Source: Planctomycetota bacterium (GTDB lineage Bacteria; Planctomycetota; JACOTG01; JAJDCM01). Taken from it: a stretch of DNA of 52,037 bases. Position 1 is the stretch's first letter. The number at the start of each line of letters is the position of its first letter. Of this stretch, positions 1 through 7,579 are shown piece by piece. The notes beneath the pieces were generated by a model. That model was given only the letters and a program-made list of their open reading frames with translations, was not told where the DNA came from and ran no database searches. A program made the translations under genes and the position numbers. The stretch covers positions 1 to 52,037 of the forward strand of contig JAJDCM010000258.1 in NCBI GenBank assembly GCA_029260825.1, written 5' to 3'.

Positions 1-41
1 CTCTCATAAAGAGTGCGCGCTTCTGATTACAGTCCCTGGGA
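1..41 (-). pseudogene. Remnant of further TPR units beyond a nonsense codon
   Basis: The reading frame of the neighbouring TPR gene continues past its TAG stop (42-44) with recognisable repeat sequence (SQGL, stop, SEARTLYE) up to the window edge. A second in-frame stop, TAA at 27-29, falls where the intact repeats have Tyr. The coding potential therefore once extended leftward, and this part looks like decayed coding sequence. How much more TPR or C-terminal domain lies outside the window cannot be seen. Confidence 0.6.
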
Positions 42-881
42 CTATAGGACACCTGCCAAGTTGTTCAGCAAGCTCGCTACATCCGGGTGGTCGGGGCCTA
101 GCGTCTTCTCCCAAATCTTGAGAGACCTCTCATAGAGAGGACGCGCCTCAGAATACAGACCCTGGGAATCAAAGAAACCGGCAAAGTTGCTCAGCGAGGT
201 TGCTACATCGGGGTGGTCGGGGCCAAGAGCCTTCTCACTGATTTTGAGAGACCTCTCATAGAGAGGACGCGCCTCAGAATACAGACCCTGGGTATCAAGG
301 ATCAGCGCCAGGTTGTTCAGCAAGGTCGCAACATCGGGGTGGTCGGGGCCAAATACCGCTTCCACACGACGAACACTTTCGCGCGCGTCTTCAATCTCAA
401 GGAGATTTCTCTCGGCCGGAGAAATCTCTTTGGCGGGTCCTTTCCGCAGCACGACCTCAAACGGTCCCGTCATTCCGTGCAACGCACAGACTTCAACCTG
501 ATAGCTTTTCCCGATCTCCAACTCCGCAACGATCCGCGCGTGCCAGGAGACAAGCCCGTCGTCATCCTCGAGGATCTTGCGTCCTTCCACAACCCGGAGC
601 ACGAGATAAGCGTCAAAAAAGTAGGACTTCAAATCGATGTGGTAAGGACCACTCTCCTCAACCTGGATCCGGTAAGCTTTTCCCCGGGTAGTATCACGGG
701 AGTAGTTTGCCTTCAAAGCCTCCGTCTCGACAATGGTGTCATCATCGACAATCTCGCCCTCGAGGGCTTCACCGACCCTGAGAACAGGAAGCTTGGAGAT
801 CTCGGTCGGCGCAGGTTTCTCCTGAGAAGCAACGGAGCCAGAAACCAACACCAGAACCAAGGGTAGGATGAGCCATCTCAC
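42..881 (-). CDS. PPC-like domain plus kinesin-light-chain-type TPR protein, probably truncated
   Basis: A GTG start at 881 (VRWLILPLVLVLVSG) is preferred because GGAG lies about 10 nt upstream and it opens directly into a signal peptide; a TTG at 908 is the longer alternative. After the signal peptide comes a beta-rich segment (about residues 35-150) resembling the pre-peptidase C-terminal (PPC) domain. Tetratricopeptide repeats of 42 residues follow, with the signature GPDHPDVA and SEARPLYERSLKI. Such proteins are exported and mediate protein contacts, and in many bacteria the TPR array precedes a CHAT-type or other C-terminal domain. Here the frame ends at TAG within the third repeat while repeat homology carries on, so this is probably the surviving N-terminal part of a longer protein. 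Function is unknown; domain calls are moderately sure. Confidence 0.65.
   Translation of the reverse strand: MRWLILPLVLVLVSGSVASQEKPAPTEISKLPVLRVGEALEGEIVDDDTIVETEALKANYSRDTTRGKAYRIQVEESGPYHIDLKSYFFDAYLVLRVVEGRKILEDDDGLVSWHARIVAELEIGKSYQVEVCALHGMTGPFEVVLRKGPAKEISPAERNLLEIEDARESVRRVEAVFGPDHPDVATLLNNLALILDTQGLYSEARPLYERSLKISEKALGPDHPDVATSLSNFAGFFDSQGLYSEARPLYERSLKIWEKTLGPDHPDVASLLNNLAGVL
118..292 (-). repeat. 126-bp direct repeats encoding 42-aa TPR units
   Basis: Two copies of a block of about 49 bp (118-166 and 244-292) are nearly identical at DNA level and sit exactly 126 bp apart, one TPR unit. A third, more diverged copy overlaps the window start and carries the two nonsense codons. DNA-level identity, not just protein-level similarity, implies recent duplication or gene conversion. 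Confidence 0.75.
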
Positions 882-931
882 AAGTGCGTTCTCCAACCTA
901 CAGAGCAAGTGTTTATGCTCGGACCGGTTAT

Positions 932-972
932 GTGAGCAATCGTTGGCGTCAAACCAAATGACGATTGTTCAC
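932..972. repeat. Stem-loop between tRNA-Pro and the TPR gene
   Basis: GTGAGCAAT (932-940) pairs with ATTGTTCAC (964-972) with a single G-T wobble. An inner CGTCA/TGACG stem closes an AACCAAA loop. It lies downstream of the minus-strand tRNA and upstream of the minus-strand TPR gene. No T-run follows on the minus strand, so it is not a standard intrinsic terminator. It may be a tRNA processing or attenuation hairpin, or a protein-binding dyad. Confidence 0.4.
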
Positions 973-1078
973 GGCCAATACAAAAGCCTAAACCGACACC
1001 GGATCGCGCGAAAGGAAGAAAACGGATCCAGATCGCCATCTGGGTCGATTGGTGGTTTGGCGAAGAGCCGAGAAAGGA

Positions 1079-1153
<75 letters not shown>

Positions 1154-1214
1154 ATGTTTGTGGTAGTGAATGGGATTGAGGCGGGGGAGAAACTATCACC
1201 CTCCCCAGTTTCCG

Positions 1215-1868
1215 TCAAGAGAGGCCCCGAGGAACCTCAAAGAAGTCTCCCACCCGGCCAAAGCTGAGGCCCGCCATACGGGCCAAGGGATCGAGCCTGG
1301 CCGGATCAATCCGTCCCTCGTCATCCAGAAGATCCTTCCGAAAATGGACGAAAACGATCCTCCCCAGAATCAGGTCCACCGGACCTTCTCCCAGCTCAAC
1401 TACCCGCTCAAGCTCACATTCCAGATGAATCGGACTATTCGCCACCCGGGGAACCGAGATCCTCGTCGAAGGAAGCAAAGTGAGGCCCGCCACCTCGATC
1501 TCACTTTGGTCCGCAGGAAAATCCCCCGCAGCCAGGCTGATCGACCCGGCAAGGTCAACCGAACACACATTCACCACAAACTGCCCGCTCCGGCGGATGT
1601 TGCGCGAAGTGTCCTTGGGAACCCCCTCCCGGCGACCGACCGCAATCGAAAGCACAGGTGGAGACGCCGTCACCGCATTGAAATAAGAAAACGGGGCCCC
1701 ATTCACCACCCCCTCCTCCGAGACCGACGTGACAAACGCAATCGGGCGAGGCACGATCATCCCATTCATCCAGTGATAGACCGCCCCCTCACTCTGGGCC
1801 TGGAAATCCAGAGACCCAAAGTCCGAGGCTAAAGCCGGATCCGGTGGAGTAGCGCCTGGAGTCGTCAT
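1215..1868 (-). CDS. Flavin reductase-like domain protein (FMN-binding split barrel)
   Basis: About 217 residues from ATG at 1868 (MTTPGATPPDP). The frame remains open to 1910, but the extra leader looks untranslated. The motif VPRPIAFVTSVSEEGVVNGA followed by PFSYFNAVTASPPVLSIAVG is typical of the DIM6/NTAB-type flavin reductase family, whose split barrel binds FMN. The RSGQFVVNVCS segment is also family-typical. Members are either NAD(P)H:flavin oxidoreductases feeding a monooxygenase or FMN-binding proteins of unknown role. No monooxygenase is adjacent, so the substrate cannot be named. It is cytoplasmic, with no signal peptide. Confidence 0.85.
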   Translation of the reverse strand: MTTPGATPPDPALASDFGSLDFQAQSEGAVYHWMNGMIVPRPIAFVTSVSEEGVVNGAPFSYFNAVTASPPVLSIAVGRREGVPKDTSRNIRRSGQFVVNVCSVDLAGSISLAAGDFPADQSEIEVAGLTLLPSTRISVPRVANSPIHLECELERVVELGEGPVDLILGRIVFVHFRKDLLDDEGRIDPARLDPLARMAGLSFGRVGDFFEVPRGLS

Positions 1869-2094
1869 CCCACGAAGTATACACACCAGCAAAAAAGCCA
1901 GATGACTCAAGAAGTTCAGCCCCCCACTCGATCACGGACGCGAAAGCCGGACCCAAGGCCTCCTCAACCCCTCCAGCTCGTAACACACGGCGCCGACTCG
2001 CCTTGACCAATAGCCCTGCCCCGAAGCCGAACCCAGCCCCCACAAAGACCACTCCATTTACCCGCTCCTCCCGGACGACCCCCAAAAAAGCCAA
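1789..2094 (-). CDS. Doubtful small ORF with a glycine-rich hydrophobic segment
   Basis: A 101-codon frame starts with TTG at 2094 and overlaps the 5' end of the flavin reductase-like gene by about 80 bp. Its first 30 residues contain a Gly/Ala/Val-rich hydrophobic stretch (VVFVGAGFGFGAGLLV) followed by Lys/Arg, like a short membrane segment. The C-terminal half has no recognisable features. No good Shine-Dalgarno was seen. It could be a real small membrane protein or chance coding. Confidence 0.25.
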   Translation of the reverse strand: MAFLGVVREERVNGVVFVGAGFGFGAGLLVKASRRRVLRAGGVEEALGPAFASVIEWGAELLESSGFFAGVYTSWDDDSRRYSTGSGFSLGLWVSGFPGPE

Positions 2095-2278
2095 TCTTGA
2101 CGGAAGCGAGAGAGGAAGCTTAGAATGAACCCCTAGGATTTAGGCACCCACTCAAAGAGCCGCTATCTGGCGACGACCGAGCAGCCATCCGGGTCTCATC
2201 ATCGAGGTCAGCTTTCCCACTTTCCGGGGTCACAAGCGCACCTCCTCCAAAAGTGGGTGAAAACGACGGAGGTGAGAA
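1869..2278. other. Intergenic region upstream of the receiver gene
   Basis: This divergent spacer separates the flavin reductase-like gene from the receiver gene. It holds the doubtful small ORF ending at 1789 and, at its right end, the structured leader at 2216-2274. No convincing -35/-10 pair was found. Confidence 0.4.
2216..2274 (+). promoter_or_regulatory. Possible H-type pseudoknot leader that sequesters the Shine-Dalgarno
   Basis: CCCACTTT (2216-2223) is a perfect complement of AAAGTGGG (2250-2257). CACCTCC (2239-2245), lying between these arms, is a perfect complement of the Shine-Dalgarno GGAGGTG (2268-2274), which ends 4 nt before the ATG at 2279. The order of arms is that of an H-type pseudoknot: stem 1 of 8 bp, stem 2 of 7 bp. 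Alternatively the two stems could act as rival folds. Either way the ribosome-binding site could be hidden, which suggests translational control. This is inference from complementarity only. Confidence 0.4.
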
Positions 2279-2677
2279 ATGAACAAGGTTCTACTCATCG
2301 ACAGCGCGGAGAATCTTCGCGCCTACACAGCACCGCTCCGGGAAGAAGGCTTTGAATTGACGGGCGCGACCACCGGAGATCAGGCGCTCGCCCTCGCCGA
2401 GGCCAATCCCCCGGATGTGGTCGTCCTGGAAGTCGATCTTCCAGGTGGAATGGATGGCTATGAGATCATCGGCCGACTCCTCGGTCGACACTCCGATCTC
2501 CCAGTAATCCTCCACACTTCCTCGCCCAAGGGACTGACGAGCAACTTCGCGTGCACCGCCGCAGACTGCGTCGAAAAATCAAACGACATCGGCCCACTCG
2601 TCGCCTGCCTGCGAAGGATCCTGCGCTGGAAAGAGAAACTGGTCCACGGAGCAGCAACCTCCGGAATTGAGCTCTAG
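2279..2677 (+). CDS. Orphan receiver-domain protein with Glu in place of the phospho-Asp
   Basis: 132 residues forming one CheY-like receiver domain and no output domain. The first acidic-pocket residue is present (LLIDSAE, Asp8). The phospho-acceptor strand reads VVVLEVDLPGGMDG, putting Glu51 where Asp normally sits just before the LP-MDG signature. The switch Ser/Thr (ILHTSS) and the conserved Lys (CVEKS) are kept. Glu at this position often mimics the phosphorylated state, so the protein may act constitutively or by binding. It has an excellent Shine-Dalgarno (GGAGGTG) that appears to be buried in a structured leader. No histidine kinase is adjacent. Confidence 0.85.
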   Translation: MNKVLLIDSAENLRAYTAPLREEGFELTGATTGDQALALAEANPPDVVVLEVDLPGGMDGYEIIGRLLGRHSDLPVILHTSSPKGLTSNFACTAADCVEKSNDIGPLVACLRRILRWKEKLVHGAATSGIEL

Positions 2678-2728
2678 ACCGCAGCCCGTTGACAAGGTCG
2701 GATTCACTTCTGCCAGCTCAATCGATCA

Positions 2729-3745
2729 TCAGGTGAGTTCAGGCTTTGTATCTCGCAACATCAGATCCCGAACCGCAACCCGGGGATCCTTGTCCTCAAA
2801 CAAGATGCGATGAACCTCGATCGCAATGGGCATCTCCACCCCCTTTGCTCCCGCAAACTCACAAACCGCCTGCACCGTGGAAACCCCTTCCGCCACCTTC
2901 TCCATCGTCGCGAGCACCTGAGCCAGCTTCTCCCCCCGACCGATTCTCTCCCCGACCTCTCGATTCCGCCCAAACGGGCTAAAACAAGTCGTCATCAGAT
3001 CACCAACCCCCGAAAGCCCACTGAACGTCTTGGCCTTCGCACCCATCGCACATCCCAGTCGCGAGATCTCACTCAACCCCCGAGTCAAGAGAGCTGCTTT
3101 CGAATTGTCCCCGAAATGAAGCCCATCACACATCCCCGCAGCAAGGGCAATGACATTCTTCAACGCCCCGCCAAGCTCCACTCCCGCAACATCCGTACTC
3201 GTATAGACCCGAAAAGACTCGTTCGAGGAAAGCTCCTGAATCCGCCGCGCCGTCGACTCGGCCTCCGCCGCCACGACCACCGTGGTCGGAAGGTTGCGAG
3301 CCAGCTCTTCGGCATGACTCGGCCCGGAAAGGACCGCCGTGCGAGAGGAAGGCACCGAAAGAACCTGCTGCAACACCTCCGTGACCCGAAGATGAGTCCC
3401 CTTTTCGATTCCCTTGGCCAGGGAAACAAAAACCGCATCCGGCCTGACTCGCGAAAACGCAGGCAAAAGACCCCCAAGCGTCCCTCGAATAAACTGAGTC
3501 GGAACCGACACCATCACCAACCCGGCCCCGTCAAGCGCCTCGTCTGCGTCTGCCGTCATGACCAGATCTCGCGGCAAAGGAATACCCGGCAAGTATTTGG
3601 TGTTCTCTCTCTTCTCACGGAGCAATTTCACGTAATCCGGATTTCGCCCCCAGACAACCGTCGGAACCCGGTTCCTGTGCAGTTGCAACGCAACCGCGGT
3701 CCCCCAGGCACCCGTCCCCATCACAACCACTTTTTCCGTTTCCAT
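2729..3745 (-). CDS. gpsA: Glycerol-3-phosphate dehydrogenase [NAD(P)+]
   Basis: 338 residues from ATG at 3745 (METEKVVVMGTGAWGTA); AAGGAG lies 8 nt upstream, favouring this over the ATG-equivalent start 10 codons earlier. The enzyme reduces dihydroxyacetone phosphate to sn-glycerol-3-phosphate for phospholipid synthesis in the cytoplasm. The N-terminal Rossmann motif is GTGAWGTA. The catalytic region includes GGALKNVIALAAGMCDGL with the family's Lys, followed by GLSGVGDLMTTCFS. Length is normal. It lies just downstream of plsY on the same strand, so substrate-making and substrate-using steps are co-located. The identification is secure. Confidence 0.96.
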   Translation of the reverse strand: METEKVVVMGTGAWGTAVALQLHRNRVPTVVWGRNPDYVKLLREKRENTKYLPGIPLPRDLVMTADADEALDGAGLVMVSVPTQFIRGTLGGLLPAFSRVRPDAVFVSLAKGIEKGTHLRVTEVLQQVLSVPSSRTAVLSGPSHAEELARNLPTTVVVAAEAESTARRIQELSSNESFRVYTSTDVAGVELGGALKNVIALAAGMCDGLHFGDNSKAALLTRGLSEISRLGCAMGAKAKTFSGLSGVGDLMTTCFSPFGRNREVGERIGRGEKLAQVLATMEKVAEGVSTVQAVCEFAGAKGVEMPIAIEVHRILFEDKDPRVAVRDLMLRDTKPELT

Positions 3746-3840
3746 ACTCACCACTCCTTGGCCTCCAAGGATCAAAACCCGAAAGGATCAAAATTCGATC
3801 AACACGACCCCGCTCCCACTCCCAGGAGCCCTATCCCGGA

Positions 3841-4455
3841 TTATTTACCCACCCGGGGCTCGGTGCCCGAAAAAATGCGCACCACATTGGCCTTGTGACG
3901 GTACAGGATGAGCAAACTCAGCAGAATCCCGGCCAACATCACATCCAGATCGGCCCCAAAGGCAGTTTCCAGGTGCAAACAGAAGAAAGCCACGGGAAAG
4001 ACCAGGGCACCAGCGATCGAGGCAAGAGAGATCATGCGAGTCGTCTTGACGCACACAATCCACACCAAAAGGGCCACCAAAGCCTCCCAACCAGCAAGAG
4101 CTAACATGACCCCCGCACTCGTTGCTACAGCCTTTCCCCCCTTAAACTTAAGATAGAAAGGAAAGGAGTGGCCGAGGATGGCGGCGATGCCAAAAACGAG
4201 GCCGGGACGGACAAACGATGCCGGGTCCGCATCCACCAGCTGCGCGAGAAAGAACGCAGGAACAAAGCCCTTGGCCACATCGAGGAGAAAAACCCCGATC
4301 CCCGCCTTGCGCCCGAGGACACGCCCTGCGTTCGTCGCTCCGACGTTTCCGGAGCCAAAATCTCGTAGATCAATGCCCTTGAGCAACTTGCCGGCAATGA
4401 GAGCGAATGAGACACTCCCTAGCCCGTAGCTCAACAACGACAAGATAAAAACCAT
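3841..4455 (-). CDS. plsY: Acyl-phosphate:glycerol-3-phosphate acyltransferase PlsY
   Basis: 204 residues, nearly all hydrophobic, with several predicted membrane helices. Family motifs are visible: SYGLGSVSFALIAGK near the start, GSGNVGATNAGRVLG, and GGKAVATSAGV in the middle loop. The integral membrane enzyme transfers an acyl group from acyl-phosphate to sn-glycerol-3-phosphate, the first committed step of phospholipid assembly. PlsX, which would supply acyl-phosphate, is not in the window. gpsA follows on the same strand about 95 bp downstream. A small hairpin lies just upstream of the start. The call is secure. Confidence 0.95.
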   Translation of the reverse strand: MVFILSLLSYGLGSVSFALIAGKLLKGIDLRDFGSGNVGATNAGRVLGRKAGIGVFLLDVAKGFVPAFFLAQLVDADPASFVRPGLVFGIAAILGHSFPFYLKFKGGKAVATSAGVMLALAGWEALVALLVWIVCVKTTRMISLASIAGALVFPVAFFCLHLETAFGADLDVMLAGILLSLLILYRHKANVVRIFSGTEPRVGK

Positions 4456-4470
4456 GGTCTACACCCTCTT

Positions 4471-4487
4471 CCCGTGACCCCCACGGG
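4471..4487 (-). other. Short hairpin just upstream of plsY
   Basis: CCCGTG (4471-4476) and CACGGG (4482-4487) form a perfect 6-bp stem around a 5-nt loop, 15 nt upstream of the plsY start. It sits beside the likely ribosome-binding region (AGAGGG) on the minus strand. A role in plsY expression is possible but unsupported beyond position. Confidence 0.25.
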
Positions 4488-4582
4488 CTGAAGAATGTAC
4501 CACTTGTTCCCTTGCCGTGGGCAACGTCTGAAGACGAAGAAAAAGGTTGTCACTGATCCCGATAGAATCCGATGGTATCCAC

Positions 4583-6862
4583 ATGATTGAACCGACGAAC
4601 CAGACTGGCGGAAGATCCCGATTTCCCGTTCTTGCCCTCCTGATGCTCCTGTTTGCCGGAGTCGTCTCCTTCCACGAGATCGACAACTACGACACATGGA
4701 TCAACGTGAAGGCCGGTGAGTACATCCTGGAAAACGGCGAAATCCCCCGAACCGATGTCTTTTCCCACACCGTTCCCGAGAACGAATGGGTCTACCACGA
4801 ATGGCTTTCCGCCGTCGCCCTCGAACTCGTTCACCGAACCGGAGGAACCTTCGGACTCGTCCTCTTCACCGCATTGATCGCCATCATCTCCTTTAGCCTC
4901 ATGCTGCGACTCGCTTATCCAACCGGCGGGATTCTCATCCCGAGCCTGATCGCCACCGTGGGAATGATCGCCGCCGCCGGGCGATTCTCCGTTCGCTGCC
5001 ACCTCTTTACCTTGCTCTTTTTCTCCGTCTTCCTTTTCATTCTCGAAAACAACCGACGGAACGGAACAAAGTGGATCTTCGCCCTCGTTCCCCTTCAACT
5101 TCTCTGGACGAACCTTCACGGCGGATTCGCTCTGGGCATCGCTCTCATCGGAGCCTATCTCGTCGGCGGAATCATCTCCTCCGTCCCCCCGTTCAAGAAA
5201 AAGACGGAAGACCGCGATGGCGCTTCCGGCTACCTCAAAATCCTCGCCATTGTTGGCGTTGTTTGCGTGGGTGCACTCTTCATCAATCCATACGGGGCAA
5301 AGCTCGCCCTCAAGCCCTTCCTTGAGTTTGGATCCCAGGAGCTCACCGGAGGCATCAACGAATGGGCACCACCCCTCGAATACACTCCCTTCCCTCCGAT
5401 TCTCGTTCTCTTCTACAAGGTCTGCCTGGGAATCGCCGGAATCAGTCTCTTGTTTCTCCTCATCCCCCTTCGCCCGACCCATGTTCTACTCCTTGTGGCC
5501 CTCGGCTATCTATCCTTTTCGGCAAGGCGTCACATTGCCGTCTTTGCTCTTGCACTCGTTCCCATTGCCTCCGAATCCTTCGCAGGATGCCGTTCCTGGC
5601 TTCTAGCAAAACTCGGAGAGAAGAGCTTCTTCAAGGGGCTTCGCTTCTCTCTTGGCACGATCTCAGGACTCGCCATCCTCGCCATGAGTACCGGCTATGT
5701 TCTCGGCCATCCCTATCGCCTTGACCATCTTCCCACCCGGTTCGGATCCGCACCATGCCCGCTCATTCAACCCGTTGCCGCCCTCGACTTCCTCAAGGAA
5801 AAGGGAGTCACGGGAGAGATCCTCAACAACTATTCAGTAGGTGGGTATATCGCGTATCGGCTCTTCCCCGAGCACAAGGTATTTCTCGACGGTCGCAACG
5901 TGATGTACGGGGACTTCCTCGCCGAATATGACCAACTACTGGAACAACCGGCTGAGGTCTTTCCCAGGTTCGAGGAACAATTTGGCATCGGAACGGTCGT
6001 CCTTCGCCTGAGCTCTCCCGGAGTCCCCGGTCTTCTCTCTTATCTCTCTCGCCGGGATGATTTCAGCCTCGCCTACTACGACCAGGTCGCCGCCATTTTT
6101 CTTCGGGGAGAACATGAAACCGTCAAGGGAAACGCTCTTGTCGGCGAGAAAAAAGACAACCGATACCCGGTTGGAAAACTGGCCCTCGGTCAGCTCTATG
6201 TTTCCCAGAGAAAATTCGACGAGGCCATCGAGCAATTGACCCTGGCAACCGAGTGGGAGTACCCGGTTCCCGAAGCTCATTTCGCCCTCGGATCTCTCTA
6301 CCGGGCCATGATGAAAATGCCCGAAGCAGAAGCGGAGATGCAAAAAGCTCTTGCGATCCAACCTCGCTGGGTCGAGGCCCACTTCACCCTTGCGAAGATC
6401 CTCCTTCAAAAGTCACCCCCGTACCTGGCGGAGGCCGAAACCCACCTTCTCGCCTGCCTCGACATTGACCCCAAGTCAGTCCAGGCAAGGCTGGAATACG
6501 CCATCCTTCTCGCAACGTCTCAGGAAGCAGACAAGGCCCAGAAGATCCTGCTCGACCTCGTCTCGGAATATCCAAAAGATGTCAGCCTGCTCTACACTCT
6601 CGGTCAACTCCAGGAAGGCCGAAGGCGTCCTCAGGAAGCCAAAGCGACCTACCAAAAGGTGCTTGAGCTGGACGCGAATCACTACTTTTCCTACTACGCT
6701 CTTGGTGCCATCTTCTTTCAGGAACGAGACTGGGAAGGTGCCAAAACACTGGCCAAGAAGGCTTTGGAGCTAAAGCCCAACGATCCCAAGTCAGAGCGCA
6801 TGATCGAGGAATGCACAAAAAAACAGGCTCGGAACGACGCCGCAAGCAATCCTTCCGGATAG
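4583..6862 (+). CDS. Polytopic membrane protein with C-terminal TPR repeats
   Basis: 759 residues from ATG at 4583; an in-frame TTG at 4547 is possible but lacks a properly spaced Shine-Dalgarno. The first half has about ten hydrophobic segments. An early periplasmic loop contains YDTWINVKAGEYILENGEIP and later HEWLSAVALE, a pattern seen in GT-C-like membrane proteins that precede TPR domains. A soluble segment (VGGYIAYRLFPEHKVFLDGR) follows, then about six TPR units from roughly residue 530 to the end. It may be a GT-C-fold glycosyltransferase or a membrane scaffold; the substrate is unknown. The next gene is convergent, with only 9 bp between stops. Confidence 0.75.
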   Translation: MIEPTNQTGGRSRFPVLALLMLLFAGVVSFHEIDNYDTWINVKAGEYILENGEIPRTDVFSHTVPENEWVYHEWLSAVALELVHRTGGTFGLVLFTALIAIISFSLMLRLAYPTGGILIPSLIATVGMIAAAGRFSVRCHLFTLLFFSVFLFILENNRRNGTKWIFALVPLQLLWTNLHGGFALGIALIGAYLVGGIISSVPPFKKKTEDRDGASGYLKILAIVGVVCVGALFINPYGAKLALKPFLEFGSQELTGGINEWAPPLEYTPFPPILVLFYKVCLGIAGISLLFLLIPLRPTHVLLLVALGYLSFSARRHIAVFALALVPIASESFAGCRSWLLAKLGEKSFFKGLRFSLGTISGLAILAMSTGYVLGHPYRLDHLPTRFGSAPCPLIQPVAALDFLKEKGVTGEILNNYSVGGYIAYRLFPEHKVFLDGRNVMYGDFLAEYDQLLEQPAEVFPRFEEQFGIGTVVLRLSSPGVPGLLSYLSRRDDFSLAYYDQVAAIFLRGEHETVKGNALVGEKKDNRYPVGKLALGQLYVSQRKFDEAIEQLTLATEWEYPVPEAHFALGSLYRAMMKMPEAEAEMQKALAIQPRWVEAHFTLAKILLQKSPPYLAEAETHLLACLDIDPKSVQARLEYAILLATSQEADKAQKILLDLVSEYPKDVSLLYTLGQLQEGRRRPQEAKATYQKVLELDANHYFSYYALGAIFFQERDWEGAKTLAKKALELKPNDPKSERMIEECTKKQARNDAASNPSG

Positions 6863-6871
6863 GAAAAACGA

Positions 6872-7579
6872 TCAGGAAGAGCCCAGGTCATCCCCCAGCT
6901 TCTTCCGCGCGTCCTTACCTGCAGGAGAAGCGGGATCAATCGCGACTGCCCGGCGGTAACTCTTGCTTGCCTCCTCATCTCGATCCTCATCCTCGAAAAT
7001 GAGTCCCTGATGAAAAAGCGCCGCCGCTGCGAGCCGCGGATCCAGCTGCCCATTCCGCACGAAGGACTCTGCCCCGGCAGCGACAGCTTTCAAGTCCTTG
7101 TGGGATTGCTCCTTCCGGCCAAACCAGGAGGGGATATGAAAAGTGCATGCCCCCCGAAGAAAACGAATCTCGGGATCCTCCGGGGCTTCGGTCACCGCTT
7201 GATCGAGCTTGGCCAGGCCCGATTTGGCAAGGGACCCTTTCTTCCAGAACATCAGTGTGGTCGCCGCCTGAAAGAGCTCGATGCCCCCGGAGTACGCGAG
7301 CACTCTCAAATTCCCTGGGCGCTCTGATCGCAGCTCGGCAATCAACTCCTCGCAGGTGGAAAAGGCCTTGGAATCGCCGTTAATCCCATCGTAGTAAAGC
7401 CTTTTCGCCCGGTAGTACTTGGACTCGTACGACTCCTCAGAGGGCGAGGTTTCCCCAGAAATTCCTTCCATGGGGTCGATCGGCTTCTCTAAATTTTCGG
7501 TCGTTCCAAGATTCTGACATCCAAGAACCCCGGCCAGGAGAATAGACAGAAAGAGCATCCAGGAAAATTGGGTTCGCAA
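6872..7579 (-). CDS. TPR-containing lipoprotein
   Basis: 235 residues from a TTG at 7579 with a G-rich Shine-Dalgarno (AAGGGGGG) about 9 nt upstream; an ATG seven codons in is the alternative. The N-terminus is a lipoprotein signal peptide, with the lipobox GVLGC placing the lipidated Cys at residue 21. A Ser/Glu-rich linker follows, then helical repeats ending in a clear TPR (GLIFEDEDRDEEASKSYRRA). The KGSLAKSGLAKLDQAVTEAP and FLRGACTFHIPSWFGRKEQS segments show other helical hairpins. It is probably anchored in the outer or inner membrane facing the periplasm. Function is unknown. Confidence 0.75.
   Translation of the reverse strand: MRTQFSWMLFLSILLAGVLGCQNLGTTENLEKPIDPMEGISGETSPSEESYESKYYRAKRLYYDGINGDSKAFSTCEELIAELRSERPGNLRVLAYSGGIELFQAATTLMFWKKGSLAKSGLAKLDQAVTEAPEDPEIRFLRGACTFHIPSWFGRKEQSHKDLKAVAAGAESFVRNGQLDPRLAAAALFHQGLIFEDEDRDEEASKSYRRAVAIDPASPAGKDARKKLGDDLGSS

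Noticed and set aside
27..44. Stop-codon reassignment as explanation for in-frame TAG and TAA
   Set aside because: TAG and TAA end other clear genes in this window (for example TAG at 51357-51359), so readthrough as a genetic-code change is not supported.
118..292. Regularly spaced repeats as a CRISPR array
   Set aside because: The 126-bp period encodes TPR units in frame and the intervening sequence is also conserved coding DNA, not unique spacers.
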